64,000 nt of DNA from Acinetobacter soli (GTDB taxonomy: Bacteria > Pseudomonadota > Gammaproteobacteria > Pseudomonadales > Moraxellaceae): assembly GCF_000760595.1 (NCBI RefSeq), contig NZ_BBNM01000009.1, positions 1-64,000 on the forward strand, in the 5' to 3' direction. Position 1 is the stretch's first letter; the number at the start of each line of letters is the position of its first letter. Below are positions 36,317 to 46,231 of the stretch, piece after piece. The notes beneath the pieces were generated by a model. That model had not been told where the DNA came from. It did no database searches and saw nothing but the letters and a program-made list of their open reading frames with translations. Both the position numbers and the translations under genes were made by a program.

Positions 36317-38026
36317 ATGGCATTTGCAATGTGGGAATTTATAACCGTGTTTGTGCTTGCGCTGATTTTGGCCTATCCGCTCGGTCATTATCTTGCCGAT
36401 GTGATGCAAGCCAAACCGATGAAAAGCGATCGTCTGTTTCGTTGGATCGAACAGCCTCTCTATCGAACACTCGGCGTTCGGCAAACTGGAATGAACTGGC
36501 GGCAATATCTGGGCGCGTTCGTAATAAGTAACGTGGTGTTGCTTGTAGTGAGTGTAGTGATCCTCATGACGCAGGCATGGCTTCCACTCAATCCAGACCA
36601 TGTTCCCAATATGAAATGGGATTTGGCCTTACATACCACCATTTCTTTTTTAACCAATACCAACCAGCAGCATTATTCGGGTCAGGCACAGCTCTCTTAT
36701 TTGTCACAAATGACCGTGATTGTGGGCATGCAGTTTTTATCACCGATCATTGGTTTGGCCTTGCTGACGGCTATGCTGCGTGCACTTTTCTTACAATCGG
36801 GTAAAACTCAAAGCAAAGACAAACAACATTGGCAAGAGATTAATCTTGGCAATTACTGGCTGGATTTGATTCGTCCATTACTGCGCTTCTTTTTGCCTTT
36901 AGCTTTTGTTTTTTCATTGCTGCTGACATGGCAAGGTGTGCCTGCGACATTATCGGGCGGGCCGGTTGTGCAAAATCTGGATCAAAGTGTCGAAGTCAAA
37001 ACACAGCATATTCCATTAGGGCCAGTCGCGCCGATGGTGGCGATCAAACAGTTGGGCAGTAATGGCGGAGGCTGGTATGGCCCAAACAGCAGTGTGCCAC
37101 TTGAAAATCCAACGCCGTTTTCCAACGTGATTGAAATGCTGGCGATCTTACTGATTCCATTGTCTGTGGTGTTTATGATCGGACGCTTTGTACAGCGCCG
37201 TAAACTGATGTGGATGATTTTTGGCACCATGCTTCTGATGTCGTTGGCATCTACCATGTTGTCGATGTGGACCGAAAAATTTTCACTCTTGCCCAATGTG
37301 GCACAAATGGAAGGTAAAGAAGTCCGCTTTGGGGTGGAAGCATCTGCGCTATGGAGTAGTTTGACCACGCAGGTGAATAATGGCTCGGTCAACATGATGC
37401 ACGACTCGTCTTCACCCCTAAACGGTTTGGTGCAGCTCTGTAACATGTTGATCAATGCCATTTGGGGTGGTATTGGCTGTGGCGTGTTGCAGTTCTTTAT
37501 TTACCTGCTTCTTGCAGTGTTCATTGCAGGATTAATGACGGGACGTACCCCCGAGATTTTCGGCAGAAAAATTGAAGTCACCGAAATTAAATTACTCGCT
37601 TTTGTGATCTTGCTGCAACCCGTCGTCATTTTAGGGCTTACCGCACTCGCCATTGCTTTTCCGTCATTGACGGCCAACTCCAATCCGGCCTTTCACGGCA
37701 TCAGCCAAGTGTTTTATGAATATGTTTCGGCCTTTGCCAATAACGGTTCTGGTTTTGAAGGTCTGGGCGACAACACGGTGTGGTGGAATTTAAGTGCAAG
37801 TGTCGCGCTATTGGCCGGCCGCTATAGCGTGCTCATTGTGCCTGTATTAATCGCGGTCAGCTTGGCCACCAAGCCTAAAGCCACAGAAGGTAAAGGCTCA
37901 TTGCATATCGAGTCACCCACCTTTGCCCTCACACTGATTGGCATTGTACTGATCTTAACGGTATTGCAGTTTATGCCAGTACTGGTTTTAGGCCCAATCG
38001 CAGACTATCTGTCGGTCCATATTTAA
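36317..38026 (+). CDS. kdpA: Potassium-transporting ATPase, K+-binding channel-like subunit A
   Basis: KdpA, 569 residues, the K+-selective membrane subunit of the KdpFABC high-affinity uptake ATPase. About ten membrane helices are predicted. Selectivity-filter-like segments include FLTNTNQQHYSG, KQLGSNGGGWYGPNS and FANNGSGFEGLG, one per pore-loop repeat. First gene of a complete kdpABCDE operon. No clear kdpF frame is visible before it, although such a tiny gene is easy to miss. Confidence 0.97.
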   Translation: MAFAMWEFITVFVLALILAYPLGHYLADVMQAKPMKSDRLFRWIEQPLYRTLGVRQTGMNWRQYLGAFVISNVVLLVVSVVILMTQAWLPLNPDHVPNMKWDLALHTTISFLTNTNQQHYSGQAQLSYLSQMTVIVGMQFLSPIIGLALLTAMLRALFLQSGKTQSKDKQHWQEINLGNYWLDLIRPLLRFFLPLAFVFSLLLTWQGVPATLSGGPVVQNLDQSVEVKTQHIPLGPVAPMVAIKQLGSNGGGWYGPNSSVPLENPTPFSNVIEMLAILLIPLSVVFMIGRFVQRRKLMWMIFGTMLLMSLASTMLSMWTEKFSLLPNVAQMEGKEVRFGVEASALWSSLTTQVNNGSVNMMHDSSSPLNGLVQLCNMLINAIWGGIGCGVLQFFIYLLLAVFIAGLMTGRTPEIFGRKIEVTEIKLLAFVILLQPVVILGLTALAIAFPSLTANSNPAFHGISQVFYEYVSAFANNGSGFEGLGDNTVWWNLSASVALLAGRYSVLIVPVLIAVSLATKPKATEGKGSLHIESPTFALTLIGIVLILTVLQFMPVLVLGPIADYLSVHI

Positions 38027-38042
38027 CGCTGGAGCACGCATT

Positions 38043-40058
38043 ATGAACTCGTCTCATGCGAACAAAATGACGATCTTGAATAAAGAAATTATTCAACAAA
38101 CTTTTTATAAACTGCTCCCGCAGCATGCATTTCGAAATCCGGTCATGGCGTGTGTGTGGGTCGGTACAGTGCTTACCGTCGTGGCGACACTTATGGGCAG
38201 TACCAGTCTGGGCTTTGGTTTGCTTTTGACACTGATCTTGCTGGTCACGGTGCTATTTGCCAACTACGCCGAAGCAGTTGCAGAAGCCAAAGGGCGCGGG
38301 CAGGCTGCATCATTGCGTCAAGCACGTGAAAATCTGATGGCGAACAAACTCACCGATCTTGATTCATCTCAGACACCTGAGCTGATATCGGCCAATCTAC
38401 TTAAAAAAGAGGATTTGGTACTGATCAAAGCGGGCGAGATTATACCCGCCGATGGTGAGATTGTGCGCGGCTTTGCCACCATTAATGAGTCGGCGGTGAC
38501 GGGTGAATCTGCGCCTGTACTGCGTGAAGCCAATACTGATCGCTCTGGTGTGATTGCGGGCACGAAAGTGCTGACCGATCAGATTGTCGTGCGTGTGAGC
38601 AATGAAGCAGGCCATAGCTTTCTCGATAAAATGATCGCACTGGTCGAAGGAGCAAACCGTCAGAAAACGCCGAACGAAATTGCATTGGGAATTTTATTAA
38701 ATATCATGACCATCACCTTTATTGTGGTGGTGGTGACCTTGCCTTTTATTGGCTCAATGGTAGGCATCAAGATCAGTGTGGTTTTACTGGTGGCTTTATT
38801 GGTCTGCCTTATTCCGACCACCATTGGCGGTTTGTTACCTGCAATCGGGATTGCCGGCATGAACCGTGCCCTAAAAGCCAATGTATTGGCTAAATCGGGT
38901 AAAGCGGTTGAAGTCGCTGGTGATATTGATGTGTTACTGCTAGATAAAACAGGCACGATTACTTATGGCGATCGGCAGGCCACGGCGTTTTATCCGCTCA
39001 CTGGTATCGGGATGAGTGAACTGCGTCAGGCAGCCATGATGACCTCTTTTGCCGACCCGACACCAGAAGGGAAGTCGGTGGTGAGTTTAGCCAGAGAAAT
39101 GGGCGAAACTGTACAAGAACCCGAACAGGCAGCGTTTATTCAGTTTAGTGCAGCAACTCGTTTATCCGGTGTCGATCTGGCCGATGGTCATCAAATTCGT
39201 AAAGGCGCGCTTGATGCAATTTTAGGATTCACCGAGCAAGATATTCGCAACAATATCGAGCTAAAAACCCGCGTAGAGCAAGTGGCATCTAAGGGTGCTA
39301 CGCCGCTGGTGGTTGCCGCCAATCATACGATTTTAGGTGTGATTGAATTATCGGATGTGATCAAGCAAGGTATTAAAGAGCGTTTTGCTTTACTGCGCGA
39401 AATGGGCATCAAAACCATTATGGTGACAGGTGATAACCCACTGACCGCAGCCGCGATTGCCGCAGAAGCGGGAGTCGACGACTACATTGCCGAAGCCAGA
39501 CCGGAAGACAAGCTGGCCTGTATCCGAAATGAACAAGCCGAAGGAAAACTGGTGGCCATGGTTGGCGATGGTACCAACGATGCACCTGCACTGGCACAGG
39601 CCGATATTGGGCTGGCCATGAACTCGGGGACTCAGGCGGCCAAAGAAGCCGGCAACATGGTCGATCTGGATTCAGACCCAACCAAACTGTTGGATGTGGT
39701 TGAAATTGGTAAACAGCAACTGATTACCCGTGGCGCATTAACCACCTTTTCATTGGCCAACGATGTTTCTAAATACTTCGTGATTTTACCGGCCTTGTTT
39801 GCTGTTGCGGTACCGCAGCTTGAGGTTTTAAACATTTTGCACTTGGGTAGCCCAAAAAGTGCCGTGATTTCGGCATTGATTTTTAATGCCTTGATTATTC
39901 CAATGTTGATTCCGCTGGCACTCCGTGGCGTCAAGTTTAAACCTGCCAGTGCATTGCAACTGCTACGCCGTAATATGCTGATCTACGGCGTGGGAGGTGT
40001 CGTGTTCCCGTTTATTGCCATCAAACTGATTGATCTTGTGGTCGCGGTGTGGATTTAG
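38043..40058 (+). CDS. kdpB: Potassium-transporting ATPase, ATP-binding subunit B
   Basis: KdpB, 671 residues, the P-type ATPase subunit that powers K+ uptake by KdpA. Actuator-domain TGES is in ESAVTGESAPVL, the phosphorylated Asp is in LLDKTGTITYGD, nucleotide-domain KGA is present (IRKGALDAI), and the hinge motif is MVGDGTNDAPALAQAD. The usual seven membrane helices are visible. It starts 16 bp after kdpA. Confidence 0.98.
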   Translation: MNSSHANKMTILNKEIIQQTFYKLLPQHAFRNPVMACVWVGTVLTVVATLMGSTSLGFGLLLTLILLVTVLFANYAEAVAEAKGRGQAASLRQARENLMANKLTDLDSSQTPELISANLLKKEDLVLIKAGEIIPADGEIVRGFATINESAVTGESAPVLREANTDRSGVIAGTKVLTDQIVVRVSNEAGHSFLDKMIALVEGANRQKTPNEIALGILLNIMTITFIVVVVTLPFIGSMVGIKISVVLLVALLVCLIPTTIGGLLPAIGIAGMNRALKANVLAKSGKAVEVAGDIDVLLLDKTGTITYGDRQATAFYPLTGIGMSELRQAAMMTSFADPTPEGKSVVSLAREMGETVQEPEQAAFIQFSAATRLSGVDLADGHQIRKGALDAILGFTEQDIRNNIELKTRVEQVASKGATPLVVAANHTILGVIELSDVIKQGIKERFALLREMGIKTIMVTGDNPLTAAAIAAEAGVDDYIAEARPEDKLACIRNEQAEGKLVAMVGDGTNDAPALAQADIGLAMNSGTQAAKEAGNMVDLDSDPTKLLDVVEIGKQQLITRGALTTFSLANDVSKYFVILPALFAVAVPQLEVLNILHLGSPKSAVISALIFNALIIPMLIPLALRGVKFKPASALQLLRRNMLIYGVGGVVFPFIAIKLIDLVVAVWI

Positions 40059-40067
40059 GAGCCAACG

Positions 40068-40697
40068 ATGAATACTTTATTGAATCATCCAGATTTAAAT
40101 ACAACTGCTGTGGAATCATCGACTTCGTTATGGCGAGCCAGTATCGGGCTGGTCGTGGTGGGTTTTGGGCTGTCGGGTGCTCTCTATTCGACAGCCAGTG
40201 TCTCGGTTGCACAGCTTATTTTTCCTGAACAGGCCAACGGTAGTCTGATTGAACGTGACGGCAAAATTATAGGATCGAGCTTGGTGGGGCAGCAGGTTAA
40301 AAGTGCAGCCTATTTTCAGCCACGCCCGAGTGCCAGTAATTACAGTGTCGATGGGATGTCGGGAAGTAATCTGGCAGTATCTAATCCGCAACTGCAAAAG
40401 CAGATTCGTGAGCGTAGCATTGCTTTTGCTCAAAGCAATCAGATTGGTGGTGCTCAGGTGCCAGATGATATGATCACCGCATCGGGCAGTGGAATAGATC
40501 CGGATATTTCTCCTGAAGCTGCCCAGCTACAGATTAAACGCGTTGCACAGCAACGTCGTTTGGGTGAGCAGGAGGTTCGTCAACTGGTGATGCAATATAC
40601 CCAAACGCCGCAATTTGGACTATATGGAGAGCCGCGTGTGAATGTACTCAAGCTGAATCTGGCACTGGATCAACGCTCGACCCAACCCGCTCGATAG
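40068..40697 (+). CDS. kdpC: Potassium-transporting ATPase subunit C
   Basis: KdpC, 209 residues. One N-terminal membrane helix (LVVVGFGLSGALYSTASV) is followed by a periplasmic domain with the conserved GSSLVGQ, FQPRPSA and ASGSGIDPDISPEAA motifs. It stabilises the KdpAB complex. Starts 9 bp after kdpB with AGGAG upstream. Confidence 0.97.
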   Translation: MNTLLNHPDLNTTAVESSTSLWRASIGLVVVGFGLSGALYSTASVSVAQLIFPEQANGSLIERDGKIIGSSLVGQQVKSAAYFQPRPSASNYSVDGMSGSNLAVSNPQLQKQIRERSIAFAQSNQIGGAQVPDDMITASGSGIDPDISPEAAQLQIKRVAQQRRLGEQEVRQLVMQYTQTPQFGLYGEPRVNVLKLNLALDQRSTQPAR

Positions 40698-40707
40698 GAC
40701 AGAACTG

Positions 40708-43350
40708 ATGCAGATTGACCGCAATGAAAAAGCCGATGCTTGGTTGGCGCATACGCAACGTGAGCAATCTGGGCGTCTTACCATTTTTTTAGGTGCTGCA
40801 CCCGGCGTGGGTAAAACCTATGCCATGCTCACGCGGGCGCATGAGCTGATGCAGCAGGGCAAACAGGTCGTTGTGGGGGTGGTAGAAACTCACGGTCGTG
40901 CCGATACAGCGCGGTTGATTGCGGGTTTAAATGTGATTCCACGTCGAGTGGTCGAGTATCAAGACCGTAAACTTGAGGAAATGGATTTAGACCAGATTCT
41001 TCACATTAAGCCTGAAATTGTGCTGGTCGATGAACTGGCCCATCGTAATGTGCCAGGCAGTCGGCATGAATATCGCTGGCAAGATGTCAATGAAATTCTG
41101 GATGCCGGAATCAACGTTTATAGCACCCTCAATATTCAGCACTTAGAAAGCCTAAACGATGTGGTGTATCAGATTACCGGCATTCGCGTGACCGAAACTG
41201 TGCCCGATGCGTTACTCAAGCGATTGAAAGATATTCGTTTGGTCGATTTGCCTGTGCCTGAACTGCTTGAGCGCATGAAACATGGCAAAATTTATCTAGA
41301 GGATATGGCACCGCATGCCTTGCAGGGCTTTTTTAAACCTGCACATTTAACTGCACTGCGTGATCTGGCGATTCAGACTGTGGCGGGGCAGGTCGAAATT
41401 GATTATCGGGAAAAATCTGTGGCGCAGGGGCGCATCGTCCCGATTCAGAATCATGTGATGCTGGCCATCGATGGTTCTGTCTTTGCTGAGGATCTGGTGC
41501 GCCGTGCTCACCGCATTGCCGAGCGCCGCAATGCAACGTGGAGTGTAATTTCAATTCAAAAAAGCAAAACCTCCTCGGCGCAAAGTCTGGCCGTGAGCAA
41601 AGCATTTAATCTGGCACGTAAACTGGGTGCCGACACCTATTTGCTTTACAGTCATCAGATTGCGCCAACCATTTTGCAGGCGGCCTATGATTATGGTGCC
41701 TCAAATATTTTGCTGGGAAAAAGCCCCAAAAAAACATTTCTTGAGCGTATTCGCTCCGAGCATATTGCCGATCAGCTCCTCGACAAGCAGCACCCCTTTG
41801 AAATTACCTTTGTACAACCACTCAAAGCAACATCGTATTCGGCACAGGCTGCTGTGCCCGATCAAACATGGCTGCAACAGTACACCCATTTTCAAGCACG
41901 AGAACTGATCGAAAGCATTTTGATTGTATTGGCAGGATTTATTATCGCGGCCATCAGTGATCATTTTATTGGCTATACCGAGCTGGCACTGATTTTTGTG
42001 GTGACGGTGCTGGTGGTGGCCATGCGTGCCCGAATGCTCATGACCTTGCTGAGTGTTTTCGTTTGTTTTTTACTGTACAACTACTTTTTTATTGAACCCC
42101 GCTTTACCTTTAGGATTAGCGCAGAGCGTGGTGTGATTACCATCGTGATTTTTATTTTATCGGCTTTACTGGTTGGGCGTCTGGCCAATCAGTTACGCGC
42201 ACAGGTACTGAGTTTAAGGGTGGCCAATAGTGTATCGCTGCAACTGCAAGAGCTTGAGCGTAAACTCTCGACGTGCGTAGATATTGCACAGGTGCTTGGT
42301 GTATCTAAACAGCATCTGGAGAGTGCACTGAAAGCCACGGCATGGTTAAGAGTGGGCGAACTTGAGGCGGGTGATCGGAGTCAGTTAAATCATAAAGACC
42401 ACATTGCAGCCGACTGGACACAAAAAAATGGTCAGCCCTGTGGGCGTTTTACCAATACCCTGACCCAATCTGAGTGGTGGTTTAATCCGCTCAATCTGGC
42501 GGGGGAGCATGGTGTGATTGCACTGCGCTTTCATCCCGATTTAGACGTGATCAGTTTTGAGCAGCAGCGTTTGGCCGAACTGATGATTGAAGATATTGCA
42601 CAAACGCTGGCGCGGGTTTTACTGTCATTTCAGCTCGAAAACTCACGGGTGGTAGCCGAAACCGAGAAACTGCGATCAGCGCTCTTGTCGTCGGTATCGC
42701 ATGACTTACGTTCACCTTTGGCCGCCATGATTGGCTCAGCAGATACGCTAAAATATTACAGTGCGCAATTGTCAGATACAGATCGGGACAGCCTGCTCGA
42801 CACCATTCACATCGAGGGCGAACGGCTTGATCGTTATATCCAAAATCTACTCGATATGACGCGTTTGGGCCATCAGGGGCTGACGTTAAGCCGTGCATGG
42901 ATCAGTATCGATGAGTTGATAGGCTCGGCGACCCAGCGTTTAAAACGCTATCAACCCAATATTCAGATAGACACAAACATCGCGCCGAATTTACCCGCTT
43001 TGTATGTACATCCGGCATTAATTGAACAGGCATTATTTAATGTGCTTGAAAATGCAGCCAAGTTTTCACCTGATGCTGTTCCCATTCAGGTGAAGATCAG
43101 TGCAGTCGATGAGCAGTTTCAGATTGATATCATCGATCTGGGCATCGGGATTCCCGAGCAGGAGCGTGAGCAAATTTTTGATATGTTTTATACCATGCAG
43201 CGTGGTGATCGCGGTAAAACCGGCACTGGGCTTGGGCTTGCCATCGTAAAAGCCATTATCGGAGCACATATGGGGAGCATTGAAGCAATGGCTGGGCCGT
43301 ATGGTCAAGGCACCCAAATTCGAATACGATTACCTCAACACCAAGAATAA
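40708..43350 (+). CDS. kdpD: Sensor histidine kinase KdpD
   Basis: KdpD, 880 residues, the K+/ionic-strength sensor of the kdp operon. The N-terminal KdpD domain carries a Walker A (GAAPGVGKTYAML) and Walker B-like EIVLVDELAHRN. A universal-stress-protein-like domain follows, then four membrane helices (about residues 400-500). The kinase core has the H-box SSVSHDLRSPLAAM, N-box NVLENAAKFS, and the G-box GKTGTGLGLAIVKA. Full length, 10 bp after kdpC. Confidence 0.97.
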   Translation: MQIDRNEKADAWLAHTQREQSGRLTIFLGAAPGVGKTYAMLTRAHELMQQGKQVVVGVVETHGRADTARLIAGLNVIPRRVVEYQDRKLEEMDLDQILHIKPEIVLVDELAHRNVPGSRHEYRWQDVNEILDAGINVYSTLNIQHLESLNDVVYQITGIRVTETVPDALLKRLKDIRLVDLPVPELLERMKHGKIYLEDMAPHALQGFFKPAHLTALRDLAIQTVAGQVEIDYREKSVAQGRIVPIQNHVMLAIDGSVFAEDLVRRAHRIAERRNATWSVISIQKSKTSSAQSLAVSKAFNLARKLGADTYLLYSHQIAPTILQAAYDYGASNILLGKSPKKTFLERIRSEHIADQLLDKQHPFEITFVQPLKATSYSAQAAVPDQTWLQQYTHFQARELIESILIVLAGFIIAAISDHFIGYTELALIFVVTVLVVAMRARMLMTLLSVFVCFLLYNYFFIEPRFTFRISAERGVITIVIFILSALLVGRLANQLRAQVLSLRVANSVSLQLQELERKLSTCVDIAQVLGVSKQHLESALKATAWLRVGELEAGDRSQLNHKDHIAADWTQKNGQPCGRFTNTLTQSEWWFNPLNLAGEHGVIALRFHPDLDVISFEQQRLAELMIEDIAQTLARVLLSFQLENSRVVAETEKLRSALLSSVSHDLRSPLAAMIGSADTLKYYSAQLSDTDRDSLLDTIHIEGERLDRYIQNLLDMTRLGHQGLTLSRAWISIDELIGSATQRLKRYQPNIQIDTNIAPNLPALYVHPALIEQALFNVLENAAKFSPDAVPIQVKISAVDEQFQIDIIDLGIGIPEQEREQIFDMFYTMQRGDRGKTGTGLGLAIVKAIIGAHMGSIEAMAGPYGQGTQIRIRLPQHQE

Positions 43351-43359
43351 CGATGATTT

Positions 43360-44073
43360 ATGTCGCACAGCTTTAATACACAGGCCTCGATTTTGATTAT
43401 CGACGATGAGCCACAAATTCGTAAATTTCTCGATATTGCCTTACGCGCGCAGGGTTATGCGGTGCATGTGGCTGAAACTGGCATGAAAGGGCTGGAAATT
43501 TTGGCCTCTCAAGGGGCAGATCTGCTGATTTTAGATTTGGGCCTACCCGACATGGATGGTGCAGAGGTATTAAAAGAGATGCGGCAATGGTCGCAAATTC
43601 CGGTCATCGTACTCTCTGCACGTCCAGACGAGCAGCAAAAAATTAAATTGCTCGATGCGGGTGCCAATGACTATGTGACCAAACCATTTAGTATTCAGGA
43701 ATTATGTGCCCGGATTCGGGTGATGTTTCGTCAGCAGCCGAGTCAAAGTGAGCATAATCTGGTCTTTAATGATGGACAGCTTTTTGTCGATGTCGCGGAG
43801 CATAGTGTGAAACTGGCTGGAGACGACGTGGTACTCACCAAAAAAGAGTTTCAGCTACTGGCCTTACTCATTCGGCATCAGGGTAAAATTGTGACCCAAA
43901 AGCAGATATTGTCGGAGCTTTGGGGCATTACACATGAAGAGGACACGCATTATTTGCGTATTTTGGTCAAAAAACTCAGAACCAAGCTAGGCGACTCAGC
44001 GCTACAACCGCATTATATTTTTACGGTTGCGGGCATTGGTTTGCGCTTTCAAAGTGATGTTGGCAGCGCTTAA
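43360..44073 (+). CDS. kdpE: Response regulator KdpE
   Basis: KdpE, 237 residues, OmpR-type. Receiver domain with ILIIDDEPQIRKFL, phospho-acceptor Asp in LLILDLGLPDMDG, and the conserved Lys in YVTKPF; then a winged-helix domain ending in FTVAGIGLRF. It activates kdpABC under K+ limitation. The three TTTACGC repeats before kdpA are its likely binding site. Confidence 0.96.
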   Translation: MSHSFNTQASILIIDDEPQIRKFLDIALRAQGYAVHVAETGMKGLEILASQGADLLILDLGLPDMDGAEVLKEMRQWSQIPVIVLSARPDEQQKIKLLDAGANDYVTKPFSIQELCARIRVMFRQQPSQSEHNLVFNDGQLFVDVAEHSVKLAGDDVVLTKKEFQLLALLIRHQGKIVTQKQILSELWGITHEEDTHYLRILVKKLRTKLGDSALQPHYIFTVAGIGLRFQSDVGSA

Positions 44074-44189
44074 CGAGATGAGACCAAGGCGTCTGACATC
44101 ACAAATTCTTCACCTTCATTTCGCTAAAGTGATGCACTAAAATCGCTGTGTTGTCTTAGCAACCCCTAGTCAATATCAATGGTGAACGT

Positions 44190-44453
44190 GTGACCCAGAC
44201 CCGTGAATATCAAGATGATGAGATTTCCCGTATTATTGAAATGGCGTGGGAAGACCGCACGCCGTTTGAAGCGATTGAGCGAGAGTTTGGCTTAAATGAG
44301 TCGGCTGTGATTCGTCTGATGCGCCAGCATATGAAATCGAGCAGCTTCAAGTTATGGCGTGAGCGAGTCACTGGGCGCAAAACCAAACATTTGCAACTGC
44401 GTTCACCCGATGTAATTCGTGGTTACTGCACTCGCCAGTATAAACATCATTAA
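44190..44453 (+). CDS. TIGR03643 family protein
   Basis: An 87-residue basic protein matching the TIGR03643 family (IIEMAWEDRTPFEAIEREFG, then LNESAVIRLMRQ, and the closing LRSPDVIRGYCTRQ-type tail). The start appears to be GTG at 44190. The sequence looks like a small helix-turn-helix. Members of this family often sit next to DUF2256 and the cryptochrome/photolyase-related protein, as here. No function is established. Confidence 0.85.
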   Translation: MTQTREYQDDEISRIIEMAWEDRTPFEAIEREFGLNESAVIRLMRQHMKSSSFKLWRERVTGRKTKHLQLRSPDVIRGYCTRQYKHH

Positions 44454-44462
44454 GCCTTGAAT

Positions 44463-44624
44463 TTAGTGCGCTGTTGATGCCTTGGCGCGCTCACGCTTGG
44501 CTTCACGTTTGCAGCGCTCTGAGCAATAGCGCACTTCGTCCCAGCAGCGTTCCCATTTTTTACGCCATGTATAACTGCGCTGACAATATTCACAAACTTT
44601 TTCAGGAAGATGTTGTTTTTTCAT
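44463..44624 (-). CDS. DUF2256 family zinc-ribbon-like small protein
   Basis: A 53-codon frame from ATG (44622-44624) to TAA (44463-44465). The product contains [17 protein letters not shown], a following [13 protein letters not shown], and a basic tail. The two Cys pairs and the W-R-K-K-W core are the DUF2256 signature and probably bind zinc. It lies 3 bp downstream of the photolyase stop on the same strand, so it is likely co-transcribed. Confidence 0.85.
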   Translation of the reverse strand: MKKQHLPEKVCEYCQRSYTWRKKWERCWDEVRYCSERCKREAKRERAKASTAH

Positions 44625-44627
44625 GGC

Positions 44628-46151
44628 TTATAACTGATCCAGATGTGAAAGTAAGTGTTCTGCATGCGCCAGTACTTTGTCCTGATCTTGCATTTTGTCT
44701 AGACTACGATAGACCATGTGCATGCGTGCATTAGAACGAAAAAATGTTTCATGGCGCTTTACAAAGTGCCAGTACAGACTGTTAAACGGACAACTGTCGT
44801 GGTCTGTTTTGGTTTTAACGTTATAGTGACAGTGCTTGCAGTAATCAGACATCTTGTTGATATAGTTTCCCGAGGCGGCATAGGGCTTACTGGCCATCAA
44901 ACCCCCATCTGCATGCATCACCATTCCAAGTGTATTGGGCAGTTCGACCCATTCATAGGCATCGGCATACACTGCCAGATACCATTCACAAATTTCTTCA
45001 GGTTTTATTCCAGTTAAAAGTGCAAAGTTGCCTGTCACCATGAGACGTTGAATATGGTGCGCATAGGCATGCTCTAGCGTATTGCGGATACACTCGGACA
45101 TACAGGCCATTTTGGTTTTTCCAGTCCAGTAATAGGCAGGCAAGGCACGGGTATTATTGAGCGCATTTTCTTGAGCGTAATCGGGCATGTTCAGCCAGTA
45201 AATACCCCGAATGTATTCGCGCCAACCCAAGATTTGCCGGATAAAACCTTCTACAGCATTGAGCGGGGCTTTGCCTGCATGATAAGCCGCTTCGGCCGCT
45301 TCACAGACTTCTTCCGGCGAAAGCAACCCACAATTGAGATAGGGAGATAGCAGGCTATGAAACATAAAATCGCTTCCATAGACCATGGCATCTTGGTAAT
45401 CGCCAAAATCATTGAGCATATGTTCAATAAAATGTGCCAACGCTTTTTGAGCATCACTGCGGGTGGTGGCCCAGCGAAAGTCATCTAGGCTACCCAAATG
45501 ATCTTTGAATTCACGTTTGACCAGTGCAATCACATCGTCATCGATAGTATCACGCTTAAACTGCAAACGTTCAGGCAGTGGGGTTTTACCCGACCATGGC
45601 TTACGGTTGGAATGATCGTAGTTCCATTTTCCACCTTCGGGCGAATCGTGCTGCATCAGGTAACCCGTTTTTTTGCGCATCTCTCGGTAAAAGTACTCCA
45701 TGCGCAAGACTTTATAGCGAGCAGCCCAGTGCCGAAACTCGTTTAATCCACAAAAAAAGCGATCATCTTCTAAGCACTCAACGGGCACCTGTAGTTTTTT
45801 GGGCCATTCCTGCTCGATCTGTTGCTGTAAACGGTATTCGCCGCAGTGTGTGACCACAACCGCCTCTGCGTTTAAGCGCTTTTGCTGCTGCGCTACATAA
45901 TCGAGTAATGACCGAATAGGGCTTTTGGCATCGTAGACATGATACTGGATTTTCCAGCCATCTTGCTTAAGTGCCTTGGCAAAGTGGCGCATGGCACTAA
46001 ACAACAGTGCAATTTTTTGTACATGATGCTGAACATAAGTGGCTTCATCGACCACTTCTGCCATCAGAATCACGTCTTGCTCACGATCCAGAGCCTTTAA
46101 GGTGGCCAGTTGCTGGCTGAGCTGGTCTCCCAAAATCAAACCAAGTCGCAT
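44628..46151 (-). CDS. Cryptochrome/photolyase-related protein with Fe-S cluster (FeS-BCP, (6-4) photolyase type)
   Basis: A 507-residue member of the bacterial iron-sulfur cryptochrome/photolyase family (Agrobacterium PhrB group), which repairs (6-4) photoproducts with blue light. It begins LGLILGDQLS, as in the antenna domain that binds a lumazine. The FAD domain contains GWREYIRGIYW, LMVTGNFALL and ADAYEWVELPNTLGM. The cluster ligands are visible: a Cys in ACMSEC plus a CxxC-x12-C set near the C-terminus (YCKHC to SCPFN). Grouped with DUF2256 and TIGR03643 genes. Confidence 0.92.
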   Translation of the reverse strand: MRLGLILGDQLSQQLATLKALDREQDVILMAEVVDEATYVQHHVQKIALLFSAMRHFAKALKQDGWKIQYHVYDAKSPIRSLLDYVAQQQKRLNAEAVVVTHCGEYRLQQQIEQEWPKKLQVPVECLEDDRFFCGLNEFRHWAARYKVLRMEYFYREMRKKTGYLMQHDSPEGGKWNYDHSNRKPWSGKTPLPERLQFKRDTIDDDVIALVKREFKDHLGSLDDFRWATTRSDAQKALAHFIEHMLNDFGDYQDAMVYGSDFMFHSLLSPYLNCGLLSPEEVCEAAEAAYHAGKAPLNAVEGFIRQILGWREYIRGIYWLNMPDYAQENALNNTRALPAYYWTGKTKMACMSECIRNTLEHAYAHHIQRLMVTGNFALLTGIKPEEICEWYLAVYADAYEWVELPNTLGMVMHADGGLMASKPYAASGNYINKMSDYCKHCHYNVKTKTDHDSCPFNSLYWHFVKRHETFFRSNARMHMVYRSLDKMQDQDKVLAHAEHLLSHLDQL

Positions 46152-46231
46152 GCGCAGTCCATGAACTAAATGAGTTAGTTTTAGCCTAAAAGAATGGCGA
46201 TCAATTTTTTGTGAATTTGTGCAATCTTAAT

